From assembly GCA_021768185.1 (NCBI GenBank), contig JAETNP010000001.1:62001-126000 (forward strand): a DNA stretch of 64,000 nucleotides. Direction: 5' to 3'. Every line of letters starts with the position of its first letter. Within the stretch, counting starts at the first letter, position 1. Source of the stretch: Oscillospiraceae bacterium (lineage in GTDB: Bacteria; Bacillota; Clostridia; Oscillospirales; Oscillospiraceae). Both the position numbers and the translations under genes were made by a program. Positions 33,006 to 41,030 of the stretch are shown in pieces. Under the pieces are notes generated by a model. That model searched no databases, was not told where the DNA came from, and saw only the letters and a program-made list of their open reading frames with translations.

Positions 33006-34265
33006 ATGAAGAACAGCCGTCTATTTGAAATCTTATACCTCCTGGTGGAAAAGAGGGCCGTTACCGCCGGAGAATTGGCCCGGCGGCTGGAGGTGTCGGA
33101 GCGCACCATCTACCGGGACATCGACGCCCTGTCCGCCGCAGGCATTCCAGTGTTCACCCAGAAGGGCCAGGGCGGCGGCATCCGGCTCATGAGCCAGTTC
33201 GTGCTGGACAAAGCCCTCCTCTCCCAGGCACAGCAGGACGAGATCCTTTTCGCCCTCCAGGCCATCCTGGCCACCGGCGGAGAGGCGGAGGGGGAAACCC
33301 TGGCCCGGCTCACCGCACTCTTCCGCCGGGAGGGCGGCGACTGGCTGAAAGTGGACTTTACCGACTGGGGCAGCGGAACGGCGGAGCGTGAGAGCTTCGC
33401 CCTGATAAAGAAGGCTATTTTGTCCCGCAGGCCGTTGTCCTTCACCTACTACAGCGCCGCCGGGGAGCGCAGCCGCAGGACCGTGGAGCCCGCCCAGCTG
33501 GTATTCAAAAGCGGGTGCTGGTATCTGTCGGCCTTCTGCCGGACCCGGCAGGATTGGCGGGTCTTCCGTCTGGCGCGGATGGAGGGTCTGACGTTGGAGG
33601 AGGATCTCTGTCTGCCCCGCCGTCCTCCGGAGCGGCTGGAGAACCCGCAGCCCGGAGAGGAGCAGGGTGTGGAACTGCATTTACGCTTCGCCCCCTCCGC
33701 CGCCTGGCGGGTGCGGGACTACTTCCATCCCCGGCAGATCGTTCAGGATCCGGACGGTCATCTGCTGGTACGCTGCGCCTTTCCCGGGGACCAGTGGCTG
33801 CTGTCCTTCCTGCTGTCCTTCGGCGGCCAGCTGGAGGTGCTCTCGCCGGTCTGCTGGCGGGGCATCCTCGCTGGAGAAGCAAAAAAACTTTTGGCGGTCT
33901 ATGAAACCGGACAGACCCTGTCAGGTTTGAAGGCGTATCCTGACGGCAGAGACGGGGCGGAAGTCCCCGTCCACGATAAGGAGGCTTTTACAATGGAAGA
34001 ACGAAAATTTTGTCAGTGCTGCGGAATGCCCCTGGACAAGCCCGAGGACGTGGGCGCTGAAGCGGACGGCTCCCCCAGCGGCGACTACTGCCGCTATTGC
34101 TATCAAAACGGGGCCTTTACCGACCCTGATGCCGCCATGGAGGATATGATCGCTCTGAACCTGAAATTCAACAAGGAGAACGGCTATCCTATGGGCACTC
34201 AGGAGGAGGCGGAGCAGATGATGCGGAACTGGTTCCCGACCCTCAAGCGCTGGAAGAAATCGTAA
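33006..34265 (+). CDS. WYL-domain transcriptional regulator fused to a zinc-ribbon protein
   Basis: 419 codons in one frame. Residues 5-58 are a DeoR/HTH_11-type winged helix (AVTAGELARRLEVSERTIYR). Residues about 130-210 are a WYL domain (PLSFTYYSAAGERSRRTVEP, YLSAFCRTRQDWRVFRL), followed by a WCX-like C-terminal extension. Residues 330-419 are a Zn_ribbon_2-type domain (FCQCCGMPLDKP, then DYCRYCYQNGAFTD), which is normally a separate protein. An AAGGAGG site lies just before the ATG at 33993, exactly at the domain border. The zinc-ribbon part may therefore be made alone as well as fused. No stop codon separates them. Confidence 0.85.
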   Translation: MKNSRLFEILYLLVEKRAVTAGELARRLEVSERTIYRDIDALSAAGIPVFTQKGQGGGIRLMSQFVLDKALLSQAQQDEILFALQAILATGGEAEGETLARLTALFRREGGDWLKVDFTDWGSGTAERESFALIKKAILSRRPLSFTYYSAAGERSRRTVEPAQLVFKSGCWYLSAFCRTRQDWRVFRLARMEGLTLEEDLCLPRRPPERLENPQPGEEQGVELHLRFAPSAAWRVRDYFHPRQIVQDPDGHLLVRCAFPGDQWLLSFLLSFGGQLEVLSPVCWRGILAGEAKKLLAVYETGQTLSGLKAYPDGRDGAEVPVHDKEAFTMEERKFCQCCGMPLDKPEDVGAEADGSPSGDYCRYCYQNGAFTDPDAAMEDMIALNLKFNKENGYPMGTQEEAEQMMRNWFPTLKRWKKS

Positions 34266-34351
34266 ATATTACTTCCAAAGGCCGGAAGCAATATACGCCA
34301 TATTTTGCGGCGGCGAGCAAACCGGCTTAAATCAAATGTATTATTATAATG

Positions 34352-34400
34352 GACGCCCTCGTACATTTCACATTAAAGTAAAAAGTACGAGGGCATCTTT
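34352..34400 (+). terminator. Terminator hairpin after the WYL gene
   Basis: GACGCCCTCGTAC (34352-34364) pairs with GTACGAGGGCATC (34385-34397), 12 of 13 pairs plus one G-U, followed by TTT. The long A/T-rich loop makes it weaker than average. Confidence 0.5.
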
Positions 34401-34580
34401 GCATCAAAATTACGGTATTTTGACTACTGTCCGATGCGATCCTTCGACGAAAAGCATACTTCCGTCATCCGTGGGCCGCCTGACACCGGGCAAAATCCAG
34501 GAACGGCAATGGGTTTCGTCTCCGGGGACCGGTCCGGCGGCGCACGCGCCGACCAAATTCTTTTTGATGCTTTTTTGAGA

Positions 34581-34611
34581 AAAAATCTGGAAGCCGCCAG
34601 AGGCGGCTCCC
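34581..34611 (-). terminator. Terminator of the amidohydrolase gene
   Basis: On the minus strand GGGAGCCGCC, TCT, GGCGGCTTCC, then AGATTTTT: a 10 bp stem (34602-34611 with 34589-34598) followed by a T run. Confidence 0.8.
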
Positions 34612-34636
34612 AGACAACTATGCAGCGCGTTCAATC

Positions 34637-35446
34637 TCAGAGCTTTTTATAGTGGTAGAACGCCGCGAAATTGTTGAAGAGAACGTCCTCCAGAAAGTCC
34701 GGCTCCAGGCCTAAAGCCAGGGTCTTGTCCAACTCCTTCTGGGGACACCAGATGGGGTAGTCCGAGCCCCAGAAGACATGGGTGGGGTCGTACTCCCGCA
34801 GAATGGGATACAGAGGCGCCTTGTCCGTGACGTAGCTGAAGGAGGAGCTGATATCCGTATAGACGTTGGGCAGCTTCGCCAGGGGGCGGATCTTCTCAAT
34901 GTCCCAGTCCCCCCAGTTGCCCAGATGGGCGGCGATGCACCGCAGTTTGGGGAAGGTCTCGGCAATGGGGATCATATGGCGGGGACCGGAGACGTCCACA
35001 CGTGGGTCCCCCATGTGGGCGATGAGAAACATGTCCTGACGCTCCATCTCCTCAAACATGGGGAACAGCCGCTCGTCATTCAGAGGGAAATGCTGGAACT
35101 CCGGGTGGAGCTTCACGCCGTACATCCCATGCTCACGCATCCACCCCAGCTCCTCCCGGTAGTTTTCGTACCCGGCGTGGAGGGTGCCGCAGGGGATGAG
35201 ACCCGGGTGGGCCTCCGTCTCGGAGAGGATATAGCGGTTGATATGCTCCACCTGATGGGCCGTGGTGGCGGCGGAGAACACCATGGCGCAGTCAATGCGG
35301 GCGCGGCCCAGGACCTCCAGCAGCTCGCCTACGCTGCCGTAGTGGTTGGGCGGCTCCGGCAGGTCGAAGTATTCCGCCGTGGCGATGGTTGCCTTGGCGG
35401 CGATCTTCTCCGGAAAAATGTGTGTGTGCATGTCGATAACTTTCAT
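34637..35446 (-). CDS. Amidohydrolase-family (Amidohydro_2) TIM-barrel hydrolase or decarboxylase
   Basis: 269 residues from the ATG at 35446 with GGAGG before it. Metal-dependent enzyme of the amidohydrolase-2 (ACMSD-like) fold. The first metal ligands are in VIDMHTHIFPEK, then GVKLHPEFQHF, FLIAHMGDP, CIAAHLGNWGDWD, and the final Asp in VFWGSDYPIW. Members hydrolyse amides or lactones or decarboxylate aromatic acids; the substrate here is unknown. It lies 55 bp downstream of a YfcC-type carrier gene on the same strand, so it probably acts on a compound imported or exported by that carrier. Confidence 0.82.
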   Translation of the reverse strand: MKVIDMHTHIFPEKIAAKATIATAEYFDLPEPPNHYGSVGELLEVLGRARIDCAMVFSAATTAHQVEHINRYILSETEAHPGLIPCGTLHAGYENYREELGWMREHGMYGVKLHPEFQHFPLNDERLFPMFEEMERQDMFLIAHMGDPRVDVSGPRHMIPIAETFPKLRCIAAHLGNWGDWDIEKIRPLAKLPNVYTDISSSFSYVTDKAPLYPILREYDPTHVFWGSDYPIWCPQKELDKTLALGLEPDFLEDVLFNNFAAFYHYKKL

Positions 35447-35501
35447 AGGACTCCCTCCTGCGCGGCGGCTTTTCTTATGAGTATAACACACACACAAGTG
35501 T

Positions 35502-36890
35502 CTATAAAATAGCCGATACCGCCAAAAATGCAATGGTCAGAAGGAAGAAAATCAGTATCAATTTCCACACAAACCGCACCCAGCGGTCATAGGGCACCTC
35601 CCCCAGGGCCAGACCACCCATCACCACCGCCGCCGTGGGGGTGACAATGTTCACAAGGCCCGAGGCGGACTGGAAGGCGGTGACGATCAGACTGCCGCTG
35701 ATTCCGGCGAACTCCCCCAGGGGGGCCAGAATGGGTACGGACAGGGTGGCCAGCCCCGAGGACGAGGGGATCAGAATCGACAGGGGAATATAAATGAGAT
35801 ACACCAGCAGGATGAAGGCCACCGATCCCGTCCCCTCCAGGGCCCGCTCCCCCCAGTAGAGCACCGTGTCCGTGATCTGTCCCCCGTCCATGAGGACGGT
35901 GATGCCCCGGCTGATGCCGATGATGAAGCCCACACCGATCAGGTCCGCCGCTCCGGCCACGAAGGCGTTGATGGTCTCCATCTCCCCCAGGCCGTAGACC
36001 ATGCCGATGACGACGCCGCCCACCAGAAACAGGCCGCTGAGCTCCGAAAACCACCAGCCCAGGGTGGGAATGGGAATGCCGATCTCGTCAAAAGGAATGA
36101 CCGCGTAGGTCATAATGAGAAACACCACGGCAAAAAGGGTCAGGACCACCTTCCGCCGGAAGGTGAGGGTGGGCACGTCGCCGCCGGCCGGCCGGATAAA
36201 CTTGCAGCCGAGCCCGGCGGTCAGCGATTTCTCCGGGTGGCTGCGGACTTTGGCGGCGTAGGCCATCACGTACCAGATGGCCACCGCGTCAAAGAGGACC
36301 AGCATCATCAGCCGGGTCATGAGGCCATCCCCCAAGCTCACTCCCGCGAAGCCGGAGGCGATGCCCGTGGCAAAGGGATTCACCGTGCTGGCCAGCACCC
36401 CCGCCCCGCTGCCCAGCAGCACCACGGAGATGCCCACCAGCGGATCAAAGCCCGCCGCAACGAATACAGGAATCAAGAGGGGATAAAAGGCCATGGTCTC
36501 CTCCCACATGCCGAAGGAGGTTCCCCCCAGGCTGAACAGGATCATCAGCACCGGGATGAGAAATATCTCCTTGCCGCCCAGCAGCCGGATCACATTGCTG
36601 ACGCCCGCATCAATGGCGCCGGTCTTCATAACAACGCCCAGAAAACCGCCTACCATTAAAATAAACAGCGCCACGTCCACCGCATCGTAGAAGCCCTGGA
36701 AGGAAGCCAGAATCACGTCCCCCGGTCCCTGGGGCTGCCGCTCTGCCTCCTGATAGGTGCCCGCCACCGGCGTCTCCTCCTCCCCCGCGCGCTGGTAAGT
36801 TCCGGCGGGAATCACCCAGGTGGCCGCCGCCACAAGAATCAGCAGCAGGAATAAAATGGTATATGCCGTAGGCATCCGGAATTTTTTCAT
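35502..36890 (-). CDS. YfcC-family membrane carrier (C4-dicarboxylate/amino-acid type)
   Basis: 462 residues with about 12 hydrophobic segments. The family opening is MPTAYTILFLLLILVAAATW followed by VIPAGTYQR. A periplasmic loop (about 30-60) follows, then repeated half structures: VALFILMVGGFLGVVMKTGAI, ILFSLGGTSFGMWEETMAFY, GSGAGVLASTVNPFATGIAS, and later IPSSSGLATLSVPIL with ASGLVNIVTPTAAVVMGGLA. This matches PF03606 carriers (YfcC/DcuC/ArcD-like), which exchange dicarboxylates, amino acids or peptides. It is the first gene of a two-gene unit with an amidohydrolase; substrate unknown. GGAGG lies 11 bases before the ATG. Confidence 0.85.
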   Translation of the reverse strand: MKKFRMPTAYTILFLLLILVAAATWVIPAGTYQRAGEEETPVAGTYQEAERQPQGPGDVILASFQGFYDAVDVALFILMVGGFLGVVMKTGAIDAGVSNVIRLLGGKEIFLIPVLMILFSLGGTSFGMWEETMAFYPLLIPVFVAAGFDPLVGISVVLLGSGAGVLASTVNPFATGIASGFAGVSLGDGLMTRLMMLVLFDAVAIWYVMAYAAKVRSHPEKSLTAGLGCKFIRPAGGDVPTLTFRRKVVLTLFAVVFLIMTYAVIPFDEIGIPIPTLGWWFSELSGLFLVGGVVIGMVYGLGEMETINAFVAGAADLIGVGFIIGISRGITVLMDGGQITDTVLYWGERALEGTGSVAFILLVYLIYIPLSILIPSSSGLATLSVPILAPLGEFAGISGSLIVTAFQSASGLVNIVTPTAAVVMGGLALGEVPYDRWVRFVWKLILIFFLLTIAFLAVSAIL

Positions 36891-37008
36891 GGTGCATCAA
36901 TCCTCCAATCCCTCCTAGCTTGTGTAAAGCAAAGCGGTTTATGGCTGGAGAATTCTGGCGCGGGGGAACAAATTTTTTGTTTCTCCCGTCTAATTCGACA
37001 AAATCCGG

Positions 37009-37037
37009 TTGACTGCGCCGGAAAAACACGGTATTAT
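37009..37037 (+). promoter_or_regulatory. Promoter of the zinc-ribbon/Big_2 protein gene
   Basis: TTGACT (37009-37014), 17 bp spacer, TATTAT (37032-37037), 37 bp before the ATG. Confidence 0.65.
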
Positions 37038-37073
37038 GTAAATGCAATTTGATCCCGAGGAGGACATGCCGCC

Positions 37074-38000
37074 ATGAGCAACCGCCGCTGCCCCAAATGC
37101 GGGGAGGAATACTCCGATACATACCGCTCCTGCCCCTTCTGCGAGGAGGAGGACGCCATCAAGCACGGCAGGCCCCTGCACCGCCGGGGAGGCCGCCGGC
37201 TGGAAAAGCGCCAGAACAGCAACGGCGGCGCGGGCGGCGTCATGCTGCTGCTCACGGGCATCATCATCCTGTGCGTGGTGGGCTACGTCTTCTTCGGGGA
37301 CCGGGTGGCGGACGCGGTGGGCATCCGGGATACCCAGGAGCCTTCTCCCCCGTCCGCAGACCAGACGGGGCCGCAGACACCTTCTGAGCCGGATATCCAG
37401 ACGCCGGAACCTTCGGTATCCGATGGTGATGAACCTTCCCCCGGCGTGGAACCAGTTATCTCCGATACGCCATCGGAACCCACAGCGGACCCGGCAGAGC
37501 CTGCCGGACCGCTGACGCTGTCCCAGACGGATATCACCATCCCGGCCGGCGAGACCGGACGTCTGACCGCCAGCGGCGGCAGCGGCGAGGTCAGCTGGTC
37601 CTCCTCCAATCCGGAAATCGCCTCCGTGGACGGAGGCTCCGTCACCGGCAAGGCGGGCGGCACCGTGACCATCACCGCCACATCCGGCGAGGAGACGGCC
37701 ACCTGTCAGGTGAAGGTGGAGGGCGACCCCTGGGTGGACCCCAACCCCAGCACCTACCGGTTGAGCAAAGACGACTTCACCCTGTCCCCCAGTGAGAACA
37801 CCTGGCAGATGAAGGTCAAAAAGGACGACGGCAAGTGGGAGATCATGGGCCCCGACCAGGGCGTCACCTGGGCCAGCAATAACACCGGGATCGCCACTAT
37901 CAGCGAGACGGGACTGGTGACCCGGGCGGGCAAAGGCACCACCCAGATCACCGCCACGATAAACGGCGTGACTCTGGAGTGCATCGTCCGGATGTCCTGA
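37074..38000 (+). CDS. Membrane protein with N-terminal zinc ribbon and two Big_2 (Ig-like) domains
   Basis: 308 residues. The cytoplasmic N-terminus carries a zinc ribbon (CPKCGEEYSDTYRSCPFCEE). A basic stretch and one membrane segment follow at about residues 56-77 (VMLLLTGIIILCVVGYVFFG). Then comes a long Pro/Ser/Glu-rich linker (about 88-143). The outside part has two bacterial Ig-like group 2 domains: one with VSWSSSNPEIASVDGGSVTG, one with VTWASNNTGIATISETGLVT. The function is unknown; it is probably a surface-exposed adhesin-like or structural protein. It stands alone between a promoter and a strong terminator. Confidence 0.85.
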   Translation: MSNRRCPKCGEEYSDTYRSCPFCEEEDAIKHGRPLHRRGGRRLEKRQNSNGGAGGVMLLLTGIIILCVVGYVFFGDRVADAVGIRDTQEPSPPSADQTGPQTPSEPDIQTPEPSVSDGDEPSPGVEPVISDTPSEPTADPAEPAGPLTLSQTDITIPAGETGRLTASGGSGEVSWSSSNPEIASVDGGSVTGKAGGTVTITATSGEETATCQVKVEGDPWVDPNPSTYRLSKDDFTLSPSENTWQMKVKKDDGKWEIMGPDQGVTWASNNTGIATISETGLVTRAGKGTTQITATINGVTLECIVRMS

Positions 38001-38032
38001 TTTTTGCACTTGTTACAATTTGATACCGGAAA

Positions 38033-38082
38033 CAGCGAGGACAGGAGCCATAAAAAAGGCTTGCTGTCCTCGCTGCCTTTTT
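38033..38082 (+). terminator. Terminator after the Big_2 protein gene
   Basis: CAGCGAGGACAG (38033-38044) pairs perfectly with CTGTCCTCGCTG (38064-38075), followed by CCTTTTTG. Confidence 0.85.
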
Positions 38083-38196
38083 GTCCGCGGGCGGTTTTTT
38101 TGATATGATGCACAAAAACCGAGGCGGCATATTGCGCTTTTTGACGGGATTCGGCCCGGTGGGAAAAATTTCCTCACGGGAATGGCAATTCAAGTG

Positions 38197-38225
38197 TTGA
38201 CAGATCGAAGACGATATGTTACAAT
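38197..38225 (+). promoter_or_regulatory. Promoter of the 97-residue hypothetical gene
   Basis: TTGACA (38197-38202), 17 bp spacer, TACAAT (38220-38225), 46 bp before the ATG at 38271. Confidence 0.65.
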
Positions 38226-38270
38226 TCGGTTACAAATGTGACAAACCTCTTTATGAAAGGACGTGACCGG

Positions 38271-38564
38271 ATGGCACAGCAAGCGGAAGGTCTGGTCTAC
38301 CGCAGCCACCCCCTGCGCCGGATCGGCAAAACCATCTATTACGGCTCCATGGCGGACTCCCACATCATTCAGATGCACGTCAAGGAGAGCAAAACGGAGA
38401 ACGACCTGGAAATCGCCACCAAGGTGGCCGTGGAACTCCACCAGCGGGCCGGAGCGGACCAGAAGAGCCGGGACCGGATCGTCAAGCGCAGCGAGAAAGA
38501 CAGCCTCTACGCCGCCATGGACATCTCCGCTATCTGGCTGGAGCGGGCCCTGGCCGGAAAATAA
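38271..38564 (+). CDS. Small conserved-type hypothetical protein
   Basis: 97 residues, soluble, alpha/beta with many charged residues: YRSHPLRRIGKTIYYGSMAD, then SHIIQMHVKESKTENDLEIA, and a C-terminal helix AAMDISAIWLERALAGK. No family recognised. The ATG at 38271 is preceded by AAAGGA; the ATG at 38253 is possible but has no ribosome site. It has its own strong promoter and is followed 74 bp later by the SH3-NlpC gene on the same strand, so the two may be cotranscribed. Confidence 0.65.
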   Translation: MAQQAEGLVYRSHPLRRIGKTIYYGSMADSHIIQMHVKESKTENDLEIATKVAVELHQRAGADQKSRDRIVKRSEKDSLYAAMDISAIWLERALAGK

Positions 38565-38638
38565 AGACCGCAGCCGCCGTGATGGAGCGGTGAGCACATA
38601 AAATACCTTACCAAAGAGAAGACGAGAGGAATTTACGC

Positions 38639-39736
38639 ATGAGAAAATTACTGGGAAAGACGATGCTCCTGGCGGTCCTGGCCGCAGCCCTTCTGACGGT
38701 TTCCGCCTTCGCCGCCGAGAGCGGCACCGTGAACACAGACGCTCTCCGGCTCCGTTCGGAACCCTCCACCTCCTCCCCCACGCTCAGCTACCTGAACACG
38801 GGCGCGCAGGTGGAGATCCTGGAGGACCTGGGCGATTGGTACAAGGTCAGCTATAACGGCTCTACCGGCTACCTCTTCGCTTCCTATGTTTCCTCCAGCG
38901 CCAACGCCAGCGTGGTGTCCGCCGCTGCCGCCGAATCTGTGGCGGGTGCAACCGGCGTCGTCACCGGCAGCCTCGTCAATTTCCGGAGCGGCCCCTCTAT
39001 GGACGACGCGATCCTCACCACTCTCACCGACGGGACCGAGATGACCATCGTCAGCGTCACCGAGGACTGGTGCCTGGTGAACTGGAACGATCAGGAAGGC
39101 TACGTGAAGGCCGATTACGTCTCCGTGGACGGCATTCCCCTGGTGGACCCCCGGGGCATCATCACCGGCGACTGCGTGAACGTCCGCAGCACTCCCTCCA
39201 CTGAGGGCAGCATCGTCACCAAGGTCTACGCGGGCAATCTGGTGGACCTCATCGCCCTGGAGGGCGACTGGTACACCGTCTCCTGCGACGGTCAGACCGG
39301 GTACATCCGCTCCGACTTCCTGCGGGTCTACACCGGCGCTCCCGGCGGCGGCCTGGGCGCGGACATCGCCGCCACGGCGCAGGAGTACCTGGGAACGAAG
39401 TACGTATACGGCGGAGCCTCCGCCAAGGGCTTTGACTGCTCGGGCTTTACCATGTACATATTCAGCCTCTACGGCTACAGCCTCCCCCACTCCGCCACTT
39501 CCCAGTGGAACAGCTCCGGTACATATGTGGCCCGTGAGGACCTGCAGCCCGGCGATCTGGTGCTCTTCTGTGATCCCTCCCGCAGCAACGGCAAGGCCTG
39601 CTCTCATGTGGGCATCTACATCGGCGACGGTGATTTCATCCACGCCTCCTCCGGCCGCAGCCGCGGAGTCACGATCAGCAGCCTCAGCGAGAATTACTAC
39701 GACGGCTATTACGTGGGCGCGAAGCGCGTGGCGTAA
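38639..39736 (+). CDS. Secreted SH3-domain NlpC/P60 peptidoglycan endopeptidase
   Basis: 365 residues. The signal peptide is residues 1-25 (TMLLAVLAAALLTVSAFA). Three bacterial SH3 (SH3_3) domains follow: LRLRSEPSTSSPTLSYLNTG, then VNFRSGPSMDDAILTTLTDG, then VNVRSTPSTEGSIVTKVYAG. The C-terminal NlpC/P60 domain has the catalytic Cys in GFDCSGFTMYIF (about 266), His in ACSHVGIYIG (about 323) and the third polar residue in DFIHAS. Such enzymes cut D-Glu-meso-DAP type bonds in cell wall peptides during growth or separation. GAGAGGAA lies before the ATG. Confidence 0.93.
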   Translation: MRKLLGKTMLLAVLAAALLTVSAFAAESGTVNTDALRLRSEPSTSSPTLSYLNTGAQVEILEDLGDWYKVSYNGSTGYLFASYVSSSANASVVSAAAAESVAGATGVVTGSLVNFRSGPSMDDAILTTLTDGTEMTIVSVTEDWCLVNWNDQEGYVKADYVSVDGIPLVDPRGIITGDCVNVRSTPSTEGSIVTKVYAGNLVDLIALEGDWYTVSCDGQTGYIRSDFLRVYTGAPGGGLGADIAATAQEYLGTKYVYGGASAKGFDCSGFTMYIFSLYGYSLPHSATSQWNSSGTYVAREDLQPGDLVLFCDPSRSNGKACSHVGIYIGDGDFIHASSGRSRGVTISSLSENYYDGYYVGAKRVA

Positions 39737-39737
39737 G

Positions 39738-39766
39738 TTGCATTCTCTGGAATTTTGTGCTACAAT
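39738..39766 (+). promoter_or_regulatory. Promoter of the M42 peptidase gene
   Basis: TTGCAT (39738-39743), 17 bp spacer, TACAAT (39761-39766) with an extended TG. Its predicted start point (about 39773) falls inside the terminator stem of the preceding gene. Confidence 0.55.
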
Positions 39767-39770
39767 AACC

Positions 39771-39803
39771 GCCGGATGGGGAAACCCGTCCGGCGCTTTT
39801 TTG
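39771..39803 (+). terminator. Terminator of the SH3-NlpC gene
   Basis: GCCGGATGGG, loop GAAA, CCCGTCCGGC (39771-39794), then GCTTTTTTG. Confidence 0.85.
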
Positions 39804-39870
39804 CCGGGCGTGGATATTTCGACTGTATCTGAACGCGGGGCAGTGCTCCGCAGCGATAGGAGGCTTTACT

Positions 39871-40923
39871 ATGACAATGGATCAACGCTCCCAGCAGCTG
39901 ACAGACAGCTGCATGAAGCGGGCAGTGGAACTGCTGGCCATCGACAGTCCCACCGGCTACACCTGGATGGCCGCAGAACATGTAACGGATACCTATCGAA
40001 CCATGGGGCTGGACCCGGAGATCACCAGGAAGGGCGGCGTGCTGGTATGCCTGAATCCGGATGCGCCGGAGGATGACGCGGTGCTGCTGGAGGCCCATGT
40101 AGACACCCTGGGCGGCATGGTGGCGGAGATCACCGGCAGCGGCCGGCTGAACATCACCCCTCTGGGCGGCATGGAGCCCAACAACGCGGAGGGTGAGAAT
40201 GTGCGCATTATCACCCGTTCAAATAAAATCTATACGGGCACGTTCCAGATGAAAAACGCCTCCGTCCATGTCAATCCGGACTACCGTACCGCCAAGCGGG
40301 AGTACAAGTCCATGGAAGTGGTCATCGACGAGGAGGTCGCCAGCCGCGAGGACGTGGAGAAGCTGGGCATCCTGCCCGGGGATATCGTCTGCTTCGACCC
40401 CAGGACCTGTGTGACGGACTCCGGATATATCAAGAGCCGTTTCCTGGACGACAAGCTGTCGGTGTCCATTCTCCTGGAGCTGGCCGCTCAGGTGGCGTCG
40501 GGTGAGATCAAGCCTGCCCGGCGGGTTTGGGAGCATATCACCGTCTTTGAGGAGGTGGGCCACGGCGGCGCGGCCTCCGTGCCGGCGGGCGTCACCGAGG
40601 CCATCAGCGTGGACATGGGCTGCGTGGGCGACGGGCTGGGCTGCGATGAGCGGAAGGTATCCATCTGCGCCAAGGACAGCCGGGGGCCCTACCACTATGA
40701 GGTGGTCACCGCCCTCATCGAGGCTGCCCGCCGGAGCGGCGCGGATTTCGCCGTGGACGTATACCCGTCCTATGGGTCCGATGTGGAGGCCACCCTGTCC
40801 GCCGGACACGACCTGCGCCATGGGCTGGTGGGACCGGGTGTGTACGCCTCCCACGGGTACGAGCGCAGCCACCGGAAGGGCGTCTGCAGCACTCTCCTGC
40901 TCCTGGAGGCCTATTTGACATAA
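39871..40923 (+). CDS. M42-family aminopeptidase
   Basis: 350 residues, cytosolic, dinuclear-metal peptidase of the FrvX/YsdC type. Metal and active-site motifs are LLEAHVDTLGGMV, SRFLDDKLSV, VFEEVGHGGAAS, ISVDMGCVGDGL and GPGVYASHGYERSHRKG. These tetrahedral enzymes trim peptides from the N-terminus. In this subfamily the phrase VGHG replaces the usual VGLRGA, which suggests a somewhat different specificity from PepA-type M42 members. AGGAGG lies 8 bases before the ATG. The gene is single, with its own promoter. Confidence 0.87.
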   Translation: MTMDQRSQQLTDSCMKRAVELLAIDSPTGYTWMAAEHVTDTYRTMGLDPEITRKGGVLVCLNPDAPEDDAVLLEAHVDTLGGMVAEITGSGRLNITPLGGMEPNNAEGENVRIITRSNKIYTGTFQMKNASVHVNPDYRTAKREYKSMEVVIDEEVASREDVEKLGILPGDIVCFDPRTCVTDSGYIKSRFLDDKLSVSILLELAAQVASGEIKPARRVWEHITVFEEVGHGGAASVPAGVTEAISVDMGCVGDGLGCDERKVSICAKDSRGPYHYEVVTALIEAARRSGADFAVDVYPSYGSDVEATLSAGHDLRHGLVGPGVYASHGYERSHRKGVCSTLLLLEAYLT

Positions 40924-40963
40924 ATGGGCCGGGGCTGTTTTCCGGATTTTCCCGGAAAAACCC

Positions 40964-40991
40964 TTGCTTTTTTTCAAAAAAAGGTTATCAT
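40964..40991 (+). promoter_or_regulatory. Promoter of the G3E GTPase pair
   Basis: TTGCTT (40964-40969), 16 bp spacer, TATCAT (40986-40991). I saw no zinc-box palindrome next to it. Confidence 0.45.
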
Positions 40992-41030
40992 AATAAGTAT
41001 CCAACATTTTTAGAAAGAGGCGTATCCCCT

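Larger units (their letters stand above)
34266..34636. other. Intergenic interval with two convergent terminators
   Basis: 371 bp without a gene. It holds a plus-strand terminator at 34352-34397 and a minus-strand terminator at 34589-34611. I see no coding frame with support. Confidence 0.6.
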
